A DNA stretch of 64,000 nucleotides, from contig NZ_JAFAIX010000009.1 of the NCBI RefSeq assembly GCF_019236475.1, forward strand, positions 372,001 to 436,000. The letters are read 5' to 3'. The translations under genes were made by a program, and so were the position numbers. Source of the DNA: Chitinophaga sp. Its GTDB lineage: Bacteria; Bacteroidota; Bacteroidia; Chitinophagales; Chitinophagaceae. The notes under the pieces were generated by a model. The model ran no database searches and was not told the origin of the DNA. It saw only the letters and a list, made by a program, of their open reading frames with translations. This document shows positions 16,454-24,691 of this stretch, piece after piece (position 1 is the first letter of the stretch; every line of letters starts with the position of its first letter).

Positions 16454-17508
16454 AACTGTTGAAAGATAGTATCCATGGTCGGTTGCAGGGTGAAAGTCGC
16501 CTGATTTGCGGCGATTTCCTTTTTTATATAACGTACACGGCTATCCGTTAAAGGATGCGTACTGATAAATTCCAAGTTTTGGTTTTGAGGATCGAGTTTT
16601 TGCAATGTTTGCATAAGGGATAGCATTCCCTCTTGATTCACATGGTTGTGACGCAAGGTAGCCAGGCCTACTATATCTGCCTCAGCTTCATTTTGACGAG
16701 AATAGCGCAGATTATTGAGCGATGCTGCGTTGGCATATAACTGATTGACGGCAGTACCACCGCCGCTGAACAGGAGATTAACGATTAGCATACTGCTCAT
16801 ATTACGGCAAAGGGTCCTCACGGAGTGCCGACAACTAACATGGGCTACCTCATGGGATAACAAAGCGGCCAGTTGTTCCGGGGTTTTTAGTTTTTTGAGT
16901 AAACCAGTGTACACCACAATATAACCGTCGGGAAGGGCATAAGCATTTTTGATGTCTTTGGATACCACTGTGAATGTGAGGGTATCCTCTGTATCCCATT
17001 GCATTTGTGCGGCGAATGCCGTCAGCAAGCGACTGGCAGCAGTATCCACCGGCTCGTTCATATTGCTGCGAGCCATTTCGCCGAGTTGTTTATCGATGGA
17101 ATGGGGGAGTTTTTCGGCTGCGATATCTGCCCACCAGGGAAGCAGTATAAAATTGCCTAGGAGTGCCAGTGCTATGAGGATAAGCATGATGCCCAGGCTC
17201 CATTTAAGGCCGCCACGCTGCACCAGTTGATGGAGACGGGTGGTAGGTGACGGCTTATGAAATTGTAGGAAAAGTTTTACAAAGTCCGCGTTGTTCACTT
17301 CCAGGGTGCCAGGGTTATCGCCTGTATCTGTAATGCGAATGAAGTTGCGGTCTACCAATTCGGCTTCCAGCGCTGTATACAGCCAGTGTATCGGACGACC
17401 GTTGCCATCCGCTGCGGCTATACGCAGTAATAGTCCTTCCGGCAATACCTGAATGTTGACAGGAATCGCCTTGGCCACTTGGTGATTGTAAAACAGTCCT
17501 GTAAACAT
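16432..17508 (-). CDS. M48-family zinc metallopeptidase, membrane-anchored
   Basis: 358 residues. An N-terminal small beta domain (about 1-90) precedes one membrane helix (about 103-126). The gluzincin motif HEVAH is at 219-223 (zinc ligands His219 and His223, catalytic Glu220), and NEAEAD at 273-278 supplies the third ligand. It resembles HtpX/Oma1-like peptidases that clear damaged membrane proteins. It lies 5 bases after the DUF898 gene in the same direction, so the two are co-transcribed. The last seven codons double as one arm of the terminator hairpin at 16399-16453. Confidence 0.87.
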   Translation of the reverse strand: MFTGLFYNHQVAKAIPVNIQVLPEGLLLRIAAADGNGRPIHWLYTALEAELVDRNFIRITDTGDNPGTLEVNNADFVKLFLQFHKPSPTTRLHQLVQRGGLKWSLGIMLILIALALLGNFILLPWWADIAAEKLPHSIDKQLGEMARSNMNEPVDTAASRLLTAFAAQMQWDTEDTLTFTVVSKDIKNAYALPDGYIVVYTGLLKKLKTPEQLAALLSHEVAHVSCRHSVRTLCRNMSSMLIVNLLFSGGGTAVNQLYANAASLNNLRYSRQNEAEADIVGLATLRHNHVNQEGMLSLMQTLQKLDPQNQNLEFISTHPLTDSRVRYIKKEIAANQATFTLQPTMDTIFQQLKNRAMK

Positions 17509-17513
17509 CGTTA

Positions 17514-18488
17514 TTAGATAATGTTCAGATCAAATGCATCCGCGAAATCTTCGCCCATCGCATTTTTATACTCTTCTTCTGTTTGTTCCAGTTCATCCAA
17601 TACGAGGTCGCCTTCAATATCCACATTCTCCATCAGGAAGGAAATGGTACGGGTTTGTACCCAAGCATAACCGAGACCTAAGGTGAAAAAGAACAGCAGC
17701 GCATTTACAATCAGTAAGCCCGCAAAAGCGCCACCAGAAGCAGTAGAGCGGAAATTGAACTCTTTACCATTATGCGTCAAACGTAGGTGATCGATATAAT
17801 AACGGAAGATATCCGCTTGCCACCAGAAGGCATAGATGCCTAGGGTAACGATTGTCAGGAGATAGCCTTTGATATTCATGATGAAAAAGTCCCAGCCATC
17901 GCCTTCGTATTTAAATTCTCCGCTACCCATCCGGACATTGGAAATAACATAATTACGAATATTGATCACCATCCAAGAACCATAAATACCTATGGTGATG
18001 ATGGTCAGTAACATTTCCTTGATGAAGAGTTTTATCAATTCGTTTCTGTTGCCGCGATAGCCGAAACGGATGCCTCTCCAGGTAGTTCTGGACCAGTGAT
18101 AGCGGTTAGCGCCATGAATGGCCAGCGGAAATATTATAATGATTACTGCCAGGTATACTAAAATACCAATGAAAGGCACTTTTAACCAGGCGGTGATGCC
18201 AATGATAGCTCCCACAGCCAGGAAGATACCCATGACTTTCAGAAAGCCAATAAACATTTCCTTACCAGTACCATTCCAGGAAAAACGGGAACCTTCCAGT
18301 TCAGTGGAGGAGTACAGGAATTGTAAAGTTTTGGCTCTGGCCCATGGATAATACAATCCCAGGGTAACTACCGACAGTAGCATGTTCAGAATAAGGATAC
18401 CAAAAAAGGTAGCACCAGTGCCTTTAAAACGCAGTGTAGGTTTGTTTACCGCAGGCCTTGGAGGAGGCGGTACGTACTGTTGTTGCAT
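17514..18488 (-). CDS. DUF898 (YjgN-like) multi-pass membrane protein
   Basis: 324 residues. A proline-rich cytosolic N-terminus (about 1-20) precedes six or so membrane helices. The repeated family pattern of a glycine-containing helix followed by YYPWARAKTLQF, or GSWMVINIRNYV, is visible three times, as in E. coli YjgN. The C-terminus is acidic. The function is unknown. It heads a two-gene unit with the M48 peptidase, which suggests a shared membrane-quality role (inference). Confidence 0.82.
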   Translation of the reverse strand: MQQQYVPPPPRPAVNKPTLRFKGTGATFFGILILNMLLSVVTLGLYYPWARAKTLQFLYSSTELEGSRFSWNGTGKEMFIGFLKVMGIFLAVGAIIGITAWLKVPFIGILVYLAVIIIIFPLAIHGANRYHWSRTTWRGIRFGYRGNRNELIKLFIKEMLLTIITIGIYGSWMVINIRNYVISNVRMGSGEFKYEGDGWDFFIMNIKGYLLTIVTLGIYAFWWQADIFRYYIDHLRLTHNGKEFNFRSTASGGAFAGLLIVNALLFFFTLGLGYAWVQTRTISFLMENVDIEGDLVLDELEQTEEEYKNAMGEDFADAFDLNII

Positions 18489-18623
18489 AGTGATAGGAAT
18501 ATGTGTGAATATAGATGAGTGCTAAATGTAGAATAAAAAGGCAATATAAAGAAAGCGCTTTGTTGTATAGCAGCAGGGGCGTTGGTTTGGGGTGTGTTAT
18601 ATTTATGTAACGGTTATCTAGTA

Positions 18624-18650
18624 GGGCCTGCAATGTTGATTTGCAGGCCC
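18624..18650. terminator. Hairpin after the deoxynucleoside kinase gene
   Basis: GGGCCTGCAA (18624-18633) and TTGCAGGCCC (18641-18650) form a perfect 10-bp stem with a seven-base loop, ten bases past the stop of the minus-strand kinase gene. No U-tract follows on that strand. Confidence 0.5.
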
Positions 18651-18659
18651 ATCTAAGTA

Positions 18660-19289
18660 TTAGAGTTTCAGGTAGTTGATACCTGGTTCATACTCTTCAT
18701 CCAATGCTTTAATGAGTTTGTTGAAATCGTCCGGATTACGGAGGAAATCCATTTTTGTGGTATCTACCATCAGGGTGCGTACTGGGTGTTGTTTGATGTA
18801 CTGCATGTACATATCATGCACATTCAGGAGGTAAGTATCTGGAATGGACTGTTCGTAGGAACGGTTCCGACGTTTGATATTTTGCTGCAACTGATTGACA
18901 GGCGCATTCAAGTAGATGAGCAGATCCGGCTGTACCAGTTGTGGATTGATGATATCAAACAATTTCTGGTAAAGAGAATATTCTTCTTCTGGCAGATTGA
19001 TTTTTGCGAAGAGCAGGCTTTTGATAAACAAGTAGTCAGAGATGATGACATCGCTGAAGAGGTCTTGCGACTGGAGCATATCTTTCAGTTGTTTATAGCG
19101 TTCGGCCATAAAGAACAGTTCCAGCGGGAAGGCGTATTGTTGGGGACTTTTGTAAAACAGCGGTAGGAACGGATTGTCGGCAAATTCTTCCAGGATTAGT
19201 TTGGAAGAAAAGTGTTTGGCCAACATATTGGCCAGTGTGGTTTTGCCGGCACCGATGTTACCTTCTATTGTAATAAAATTATAGCGCAT
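18660..19289 (-). CDS. Deoxynucleoside kinase
   Basis: 209 residues from ATG 19289 (MRYNFITIEG). A longer frame extends 42 codons upstream but that part overlaps folK and has no kinase character, so the ATG next to the P-loop is the start. The Walker A motif GNIGAGKTT is at about 9-17, the ERYKQL-containing segment and the late RRNRSYEQS lid arginines are present. The family phosphorylates deoxyadenosine, deoxyguanosine or deoxycytidine with ATP for dNTP salvage; the exact nucleoside cannot be read. It follows folK with a 10-base gap in one operon. Confidence 0.9.
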   Translation of the reverse strand: MRYNFITIEGNIGAGKTTLANMLAKHFSSKLILEEFADNPFLPLFYKSPQQYAFPLELFFMAERYKQLKDMLQSQDLFSDVIISDYLFIKSLLFAKINLPEEEYSLYQKLFDIINPQLVQPDLLIYLNAPVNQLQQNIKRRNRSYEQSIPDTYLLNVHDMYMQYIKQHPVRTLMVDTTKMDFLRNPDDFNKLIKALDEEYEPGINYLKL

Positions 19290-19299
19290 GAATCTTCGT

Positions 19300-19779
19300 T
19301 TAGAGTTTGTAAGCCGGCAGTTTGTCCGGGGAAGCGGCCAGCAGTTGGCTGACAGTTTGGTGCAGCACCGGGTGTTTGAATTCCGGAATGATTTCTTCCA
19401 ATGGTGTAAGCACAAAGTTGCGCAGTTGCATGCGCGGATGTGGGATTTTTAGTTCTGGTAGGGAGATGACATCTGCATTAAAGAATATCATGTCTATATC
19501 GATCACCCGGGAGCCCCATTTCTCCTGGCGTACCCTGCCAATGATGCGTTCAATCTCTAGCAGGCATTGGAGCAGGGTAGGAGCATCCATTTCCGTTTGG
19601 ACTTCCAGGCCCTGGTTAATATAATCCGGCTGATCTACTACACCCCATGGCGCTGTTTGGTACAGGGCAGATTTCTTTGTCACCTGGCCGGCTATTTCTC
19701 CGATCAGTTGAACGGCTTTTTCCAGGTTAAGTTTGGGATCTCCCAAATTGCCACCTATAAGTAATATTGCTGTATTCAT
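19300..19779 (-). CDS. folK: 2-amino-4-hydroxy-6-hydroxymethyldihydropteridine pyrophosphokinase
   Basis: 159 residues from ATG 19779 (MNTAILLIGGNLGD). It transfers pyrophosphate from ATP to 6-hydroxymethyl-7,8-dihydropterin in folate synthesis. Typical HPPK blocks are present: GGNLGD near the start, APWGVVDQPDYINQGLEVQT, and WGSRVIDIDMIFF with the metal-binding Asp pair. A TTG at 19797 would add six residues but lies inside the predicted -7 box (19795-19802), so the ATG is preferred. It is first in an operon with the nucleoside kinase and divergent from sppA. Confidence 0.95.
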   Translation of the reverse strand: MNTAILLIGGNLGDPKLNLEKAVQLIGEIAGQVTKKSALYQTAPWGVVDQPDYINQGLEVQTEMDAPTLLQCLLEIERIIGRVRQEKWGSRVIDIDMIFFNADVISLPELKIPHPRMQLRNFVLTPLEEIIPEFKHPVLHQTVSQLLAASPDKLPAYKL

Positions 19780-19794
19780 GTATATTTCGAGCCC

Positions 19795-19802
19795 CAAAAG
19801 TA
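19795..19802 (-). promoter_or_regulatory. -7 box of the folK operon
   Basis: TACTTTTG on the minus strand is a full TAnnTTTG match 16 bases before the folK ATG. It predicts a leader of only about nine bases and rules against the upstream TTG as start. Confidence 0.55.
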
Positions 19803-19863
19803 GCTATATTCCGTATTTTTGAAAAAATGTATCTTTCCATTCTGTTTCATTTAACTCTTTAAC

Positions 19864-21618
19864 ATGCGTTTCTTCAAAGTATTTTTCGCCGCTTTTCTGG
19901 CGCTGATCGTATTCACCGGGATAGGATTCATTATCCTATTGGTGATGATCGGCAGAGCTATTGCTCCAGAAAAAGTAACATTGTCCCCCAATAGTGTACT
20001 GGTTCTTGAAACTAGTCAAACTTACATGGAACAAGAATTGGTTAACCCCCTGGCAGCTTTCCTGGGCGATGGTGTCACCAATGTCCCTGGCCTATATCAG
20101 ACCGTTCGCCTGATCGAAAATGCAGCGGATGATGATAACATTAAAGGTATTTACCTGAAAGTAAACGGCAACAAGAACGGATTTGCTACCAATGAAGAGA
20201 TCCGCACCGCCCTGAAGAAATTTCGCCAATCCGGCAAATTCGTATATGCGTATGGGGAAGTCATGGGTCAGCAGGACTATTATCTCGCGACAGCGGCAGA
20301 TAAAGTTTACCTCAACCCTAGAGGCGGCATTGATTTCAATGGATTCTCCAGCCAAATCATGTTCTTGAAAGGAACCTTAGACAGACTGGAAATCAAACCT
20401 GAAATATTCTACTGTGGTAAATTCAAAAGTGCTACAGAGCCACTGCGCGAAACCCAGATGACAGATGCGAACAAAGCCCAGACCACTCAGTTCCTGGGTG
20501 AGCTGTACGGCAACTTCCTCTCTGGTATTGCTGCCAGTCGTAAACTGGATACCGCCTCCTTACATCAATATGCCAATGAAGCCCTGATCCAGGAGCCTGG
20601 CGATGCCATGAAATACAAACTGGTAGACGGTTTGAAATATGATGATGAAGTGCAGGCTGAATTAAAGGGCCGCCTGAATATCAAAGGAGACGACAAAATC
20701 AATTATGTCACCCTCGCTAAGTACAATAGTGCCGCTAATATCAGCAATGGTAGCAGCGATAATAAAATTGCCTTGATCTATGCACAGGGAGATATTGTGA
20801 GCGGAGAGTCTGAAAGAGATAATACCATTGCGAGCGACAATTACATCCGTGATATTCGCAAAGCAAGAGAAGATAAGAATGTAAAAGCCATTGTATTCCG
20901 CATCAATTCCGGCGGAGGAAGCGCACTGGCCTCTGAAGTAATCTGGAGAGAACTGACCCTGGCCCGTAAATCCAAACCCATTATCGTTTCTATGGGAGAT
21001 TATGCTGCATCTGGCGGATATTATATCTCCTGTATGGCCGACAGTATCTTCGCAGAACCTAATACCCTGACCGGTTCTATCGGCGTATTCGGGATTATGT
21101 TCAATATGCAGGACTTCTTCAAAAATAAGCTGGGCGTAACTTTCGATGGGGTTAAGACCGCGCAATATGCCGATCTGGGCTCTATGGGCCGTCCTATGAA
21201 CGATGCCGAGAAAAAACTGATCCAGAACAGCGTAGATAGTACTTACTCCACCTTTAAAGGAAGGGTAATTGCTGGCAGAAAGCTGAACTCAGTGATTGTT
21301 GACAGTATTGCACAGGGGCACGTTTGGAGTGGTGTGCAGGCGGTTAAACTGGGACTGGTAGATCGTATTGGCGGTATTGAAGATGCGCTGGCATCTGCTG
21401 CTAAAATGGCCAAACTCAGCAACTATCGACTGGCAGAATATCCAGAAGTGAAACCTTCTATCAGCAGCGTCCTGAAGTCCGTGAGCGACAATGTTAGCAC
21501 CCGGATGGTGAAAAAAGAACTGGGCGAATCTTATGACGTTTGGCAGCAGGTGAAACAAGTGAAAGAAATGCATGGTCAGATACAAACACGTATGCCTTTC
21601 GAATATAAAATTTATTGA
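19864..21618 (+). CDS. sppA: Signal peptide peptidase SppA, 67-kDa type
   Basis: 584 residues. An N-terminal membrane anchor (about 8-30) is followed by two S49 peptidase domains. The Ser-Lys dyad of the double-domain form is visible: Lys188 in KFKSATEP and Ser383 in GDYAASGGYY. It digests cleaved signal peptides on the outer face of the inner membrane as a multimeric bowl. It is divergent from folK with an 84-base shared promoter region and ends in a strong terminator (21640-21687). Confidence 0.95.
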   Translation: MRFFKVFFAAFLALIVFTGIGFIILLVMIGRAIAPEKVTLSPNSVLVLETSQTYMEQELVNPLAAFLGDGVTNVPGLYQTVRLIENAADDDNIKGIYLKVNGNKNGFATNEEIRTALKKFRQSGKFVYAYGEVMGQQDYYLATAADKVYLNPRGGIDFNGFSSQIMFLKGTLDRLEIKPEIFYCGKFKSATEPLRETQMTDANKAQTTQFLGELYGNFLSGIAASRKLDTASLHQYANEALIQEPGDAMKYKLVDGLKYDDEVQAELKGRLNIKGDDKINYVTLAKYNSAANISNGSSDNKIALIYAQGDIVSGESERDNTIASDNYIRDIRKAREDKNVKAIVFRINSGGGSALASEVIWRELTLARKSKPIIVSMGDYAASGGYYISCMADSIFAEPNTLTGSIGVFGIMFNMQDFFKNKLGVTFDGVKTAQYADLGSMGRPMNDAEKKLIQNSVDSTYSTFKGRVIAGRKLNSVIVDSIAQGHVWSGVQAVKLGLVDRIGGIEDALASAAKMAKLSNYRLAEYPEVKPSISSVLKSVSDNVSTRMVKKELGESYDVWQQVKQVKEMHGQIQTRMPFEYKIY

Positions 21619-21639
21619 TATTAACCGACTTCGGTATAT

Positions 21640-21687
21640 AATTGGGAATTACGCTGATAATTGATGCGTAATTCCCAATTCTTTTTA
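21640..21687 (+). terminator. Rho-independent terminator of sppA
   Basis: AATTGGGAATTACGC (21640-21654) and GCGTAATTCCCAATT (21666-21680) form a perfect 15-bp stem with an 11-base loop, followed by C and five T. Confidence 0.85.
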
Positions 21688-21722
21688 TGTAGTTTTACGC
21701 GATTTTTTAAAACGCAGATCAG

Positions 21723-22829
21723 ATGAATGGAGCTAAGTACAGTCAGTGGAGAGCAATGATGGCCATTACCAAGGGTAGTTTGAGGGCTACTTTCAGAAGT
21801 CCTTCTTCCGTGGTGTTCAGTTTGGCCTTTCCGCTGGTATTTATCCTCGTATTTGGATTTATCGGAAATAGTACCGTTTCTGTTAAAGTGGGCGTAGATC
21901 GCCATACCGACATCAATACCGAGTATTTTAGAAAGCTTTCTGCCAATAAGACCCTGAAGCTGATTACAGACGAGAGTGAGGCGGAAATGGCGGAAAACCT
22001 GAAGAAAGGGAACCTGGTGGCTATTATGAATATTGAGTATCAGCCCAACGCTGATTCAGTTAACCAGTACCGGATTCATGTCAAAACCTCCACCGCTACG
22101 GATGCCAATAAAAGAGGTATCCTGTTGGCAGCCTTGAAAGATGTTACTGGGCACCTGGATAGCCAGGCATTTCCTCGCCCTTCAGTAGCCACCATCGTAC
22201 CGGAAGTTGTGCCTGGTCGTATTTATAAGACGATCGACTTTATTCTGCCAGGCCAGTTGGGTTTTGCCCTCATGAGTGGAGCTGTATTTACCACTGCTTT
22301 CCTCTTCTTTGGCTTAAGACAAACATTAGTATTAAAGCGATTCTTTGCGACGCCTATAACCCGCATGAACATTGTACTGGCGGAATCTTTCAGCAGAACG
22401 ATCTTTCAGTTGATTAGTTCTGTTGTGATCATTGCACTGGGACATTTTGCCTTTGGGTTCACCCTTGTCAATGGATTTGTTACCTTCCTGGAAATGCTGG
22501 CCTTATCTGCATTTGGCCTGATTGTATTTCTTGGATTTGGGTTCATTGTGAGTGGGATCGCTAAGAATGAAAGTACTATTCCTTTATTTGCCAATATTAT
22601 CACCATGCCACAATTCTTGCTGGCAGGTACCTTCTTTCCAATTGATTCATTCCCTGCTTGGTTACAACCCATCTGCCGACTGATGCCACTCACTTATCTG
22701 GCCGATGCGCTTCGCCAGGTGGCTTATGAAGGTAAGCACCTTTGGCATGTAGGGTTGGATATTGGCGTGCTGGCTATCTGGGGGGTGATCGTATATGTTG
22801 TAGCCGTTAAAGTATTCAGATGGGAGTAA
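21723..22829 (+). CDS. ABC-2 type transporter permease
   Basis: 368 residues. One membrane helix (about 27-48), a 120-residue extracytoplasmic segment, then about five membrane helices; the ABC-2 signature region PLTYLADALRQV is near the C-terminus. This is the layout of permeases for drug, lipid or polysaccharide export. No ATPase gene is adjacent, so the partner must be encoded elsewhere. It is followed after 40 bases by two SRPBCC genes in the same direction, probably one operon. The substrate is unknown. Confidence 0.87.
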   Translation: MNGAKYSQWRAMMAITKGSLRATFRSPSSVVFSLAFPLVFILVFGFIGNSTVSVKVGVDRHTDINTEYFRKLSANKTLKLITDESEAEMAENLKKGNLVAIMNIEYQPNADSVNQYRIHVKTSTATDANKRGILLAALKDVTGHLDSQAFPRPSVATIVPEVVPGRIYKTIDFILPGQLGFALMSGAVFTTAFLFFGLRQTLVLKRFFATPITRMNIVLAESFSRTIFQLISSVVIIALGHFAFGFTLVNGFVTFLEMLALSAFGLIVFLGFGFIVSGIAKNESTIPLFANIITMPQFLLAGTFFPIDSFPAWLQPICRLMPLTYLADALRQVAYEGKHLWHVGLDIGVLAIWGVIVYVVAVKVFRWE

Positions 22830-22869
22830 GGCAAGCTTTTATTAGATTTGCTTAAATAAAACCCTTCTA

Positions 22870-23403
22870 ATGCAAGCCTTTTTCATTATCCTGGGAGCAT
22901 TGATCGTACTGATCCTTGGGCTGTTTATCTTTAGTCTTGTACTGTCTCCGACCGTCAAGGTAGAGCGCTCTTTGTTGATTCCAGGCACTGCCGGCACTAT
23001 TTTTCCTTATGTGAACATTTTAAAGAATTGGGAGTTATGGTCTCCATGGAAGGAGCTAGATCCTGAGATGAAAATCACTTATGGTGAAAAGGATAGTGGC
23101 GCCGGCGCTGGATATAGCTGGGAAAGCAAGAGTCGCAATGTAGGTAAGGGCAGTATGGTGATCACCATTTCCAGGGAAGACCAGTACATTGCTACCGAAA
23201 CAGATTTCATGAGTATGGGAATTGCCAAAGGTTATTTCCGTTTTGAGCCATCTATGGGTGGCACGCTTGTTACCTGGGGCATGGTGGCCAATATGGGGCA
23301 GCATCCAGTACGTAAGCTGATGGGTCTTATGATGGACAAATGGGTGGGTAATGATTTTGATAAAGGACTCCAAAACCTCTCCAAATTAGTAGCAAAACAA
23401 TAG
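22870..23403 (+). CDS. SRPBCC (START/polyketide-cyclase-like) protein 1
   Basis: 177 residues. One N-terminal membrane helix (about 3-23) is followed by a SRPBCC helix-grip domain with the VERSLLIPGTAGTIFPYVNILKNWELWSPW opening usual in this family, which binds hydrophobic ligands in a deep cavity. It is probably anchored in the inner membrane. It is paralogous to the next gene: same length, same NW/AWEPW-type motif and same ending pattern, separated by 6 bases, so a local duplication is likely. The ligand is unknown. Confidence 0.8.
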   Translation: MQAFFIILGALIVLILGLFIFSLVLSPTVKVERSLLIPGTAGTIFPYVNILKNWELWSPWKELDPEMKITYGEKDSGAGAGYSWESKSRNVGKGSMVITISREDQYIATETDFMSMGIAKGYFRFEPSMGGTLVTWGMVANMGQHPVRKLMGLMMDKWVGNDFDKGLQNLSKLVAKQ

Positions 23404-23409
23404 ACAGAT

Positions 23410-23943
23410 ATGAGATTTATTAAATTGGGAATTATCAGCGTAGTCGTATTTGGCGGTCTGATATTCCTGGGTTCCCTGTTACTGCCTACCACCGCAGTGG
23501 TGGAGCGTACAGGCGTTATCCATGCCCCTATTGATACTATATATGCCCATATAGGGGATCTGAAAGCATGGGAGCCTTGGAATCCCTGGTTTAAGCCCGA
23601 TTCTACGGCTACCCTCACCTTTTCCCAAACTACCATTGGTACAGGTGCCTGGTATAGCTGGGAGGGCCAGATAAGCAGCGGAAAAGTTATTATCATAGAT
23701 AGCGATCCTCAGAAAGGGATTCACTATTCCATGGATATCAAAAATATGCGTCCTGTAGATGCCGGGATAGAATTGAAACCTACCGCCGATGGTAAGGGCA
23801 CTGCTATTTTCTGGCATATGCAAACACACCTGGGTATGTTGCCTTGGTGGAAATTACGTGGTTTTATGGCAGATAAGGTATTTGGACCCACTATGGATCA
23901 AGGTTTGACTAAGCTTAGCCGGATCTGTGAAGGGAAGCAGTAG
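23410..23943 (+). CDS. SRPBCC (START/polyketide-cyclase-like) protein 2
   Basis: 177 residues, the same length and layout as its upstream neighbour: an N-terminal membrane helix (about 7-26), then a SRPBCC domain with DTIYAHIGDLKAWEPWNPW and GAWYSWEGQ, matching GYSWESK in the first copy. Many positions differ, so the duplication is not recent. Both may bind different lipophilic ligands and may serve the ABC permease upstream (inference from operon context). Confidence 0.8.
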   Translation: MRFIKLGIISVVVFGGLIFLGSLLLPTTAVVERTGVIHAPIDTIYAHIGDLKAWEPWNPWFKPDSTATLTFSQTTIGTGAWYSWEGQISSGKVIIIDSDPQKGIHYSMDIKNMRPVDAGIELKPTADGKGTAIFWHMQTHLGMLPWWKLRGFMADKVFGPTMDQGLTKLSRICEGKQ

Positions 23944-24049
23944 GTATTTGATGGAGTTATTTTGCCATTGGTCCAGATTAACAATCAGGAGTTCATATTA
24001 AGTTCTAAATTGATACATCCTCTTATTCTAACCAATAACTCAAATCAAG

Positions 24050-24544
24050 ATGAAACAATTCATTATGGCAACTTTCTTTGTTGCAACAACTGCAATAGCA
24101 TTCGGTCAGCAAAAAGAAAGAAAAAGCCCTCATGTCACCGCTGAAGGTAAAGATATAAAAGTAGTTTATGGCCAGCCTTCTAAAAAAGGCCGCGAAATCT
24201 TCGGTAAACTGGAACCATTCGGCAAAGTATGGCGTACCGGTGCTGATGAAGCTACTGAAATTACTTTCGACAAAGACGTCACTTTTGGCGGCAAAGCAGT
24301 GAAAAAAGGTACTTATACCCTGTTTTCTATTCCGGATACTAAAACCTGGACTGTTATCCTGAACGCCAAACTGGGTCAGTGGGGCGCTTATGATTATGAT
24401 AAGGTAAAAGACCAGAACGTTGTAGAAGTGAAAGTACCACGTGAAGCTTTGAAAACACCTGTAGAGAAACTGACTTTCACCTTACCAGGTAATGCGGTGG
24501 TGTTTGAGTGGGATGATACCAAGGTATCTGTACCAGTGAAATAA
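24050..24544 (+). CDS. DUF2911 family periplasmic protein
   Basis: 164 residues with a signal peptide (about 1-19, AFG^Q). The family core SPHVTAEGKDIKVVYGQPSKKGREIFGKLEPFGKVWRTGADEATEI is intact and is followed by GTYTLFSIPD. DUF2911 proteins are common secreted beta-rich proteins in Bacteroidota with no known function. It is monocistronic, ending in the strong GTCGCAGAC-apex terminator at 24563-24605. Confidence 0.88.
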   Translation: MKQFIMATFFVATTAIAFGQQKERKSPHVTAEGKDIKVVYGQPSKKGREIFGKLEPFGKVWRTGADEATEITFDKDVTFGGKAVKKGTYTLFSIPDTKTWTVILNAKLGQWGAYDYDKVKDQNVVEVKVPREALKTPVEKLTFTLPGNAVVFEWDDTKVSVPVK

Positions 24545-24562
24545 TTGCAATTAGAATTAATC

Positions 24563-24611
24563 AAAAGCCCTGAATTTACGTCGCAGACGTAAATTCAGGG
24601 CTTTTATCTTT
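24563..24611 (+). terminator. Terminator with GTCGCAGAC apex (2 of 3)
   Basis: Perfect 20-bp stem, arms 24563-24582 and 24586-24605, closing a GCA triloop in GTCGCAGAC, with T-rich sequence after it. It lies between convergent genes and is followed directly by REP-like copy B. Confidence 0.88.
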
Positions 24612-24614
24612 TTC

Positions 24615-24660
24615 GTCGTCCTTGCCCGCCGGGCAGGAACGACAGACCAACGTGTTTTGG
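24615..24660. repeat. REP-like palindrome, copy B
   Basis: GTCGTCCTTGCCC (24615-24627) pairs imperfectly with GGGCAGGAACGAC (24631-24643), followed by the tail GACAGACCAACGTGTTTTGG. It shares core and tail with copies A (12488) and C (54562) and sits between convergent genes. Confidence 0.65.
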
Positions 24661-24691
24661 AATAACTGTCCGCCGGGTTTTGTATTCGTTA

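Noticed and set aside
19290..19415. 42-codon N-terminal extension of the deoxynucleoside kinase
   Set aside because: It overlaps the end of folK and its residues have no kinase character; the P-loop sits just after the ATG at 19289, as usual in the family.
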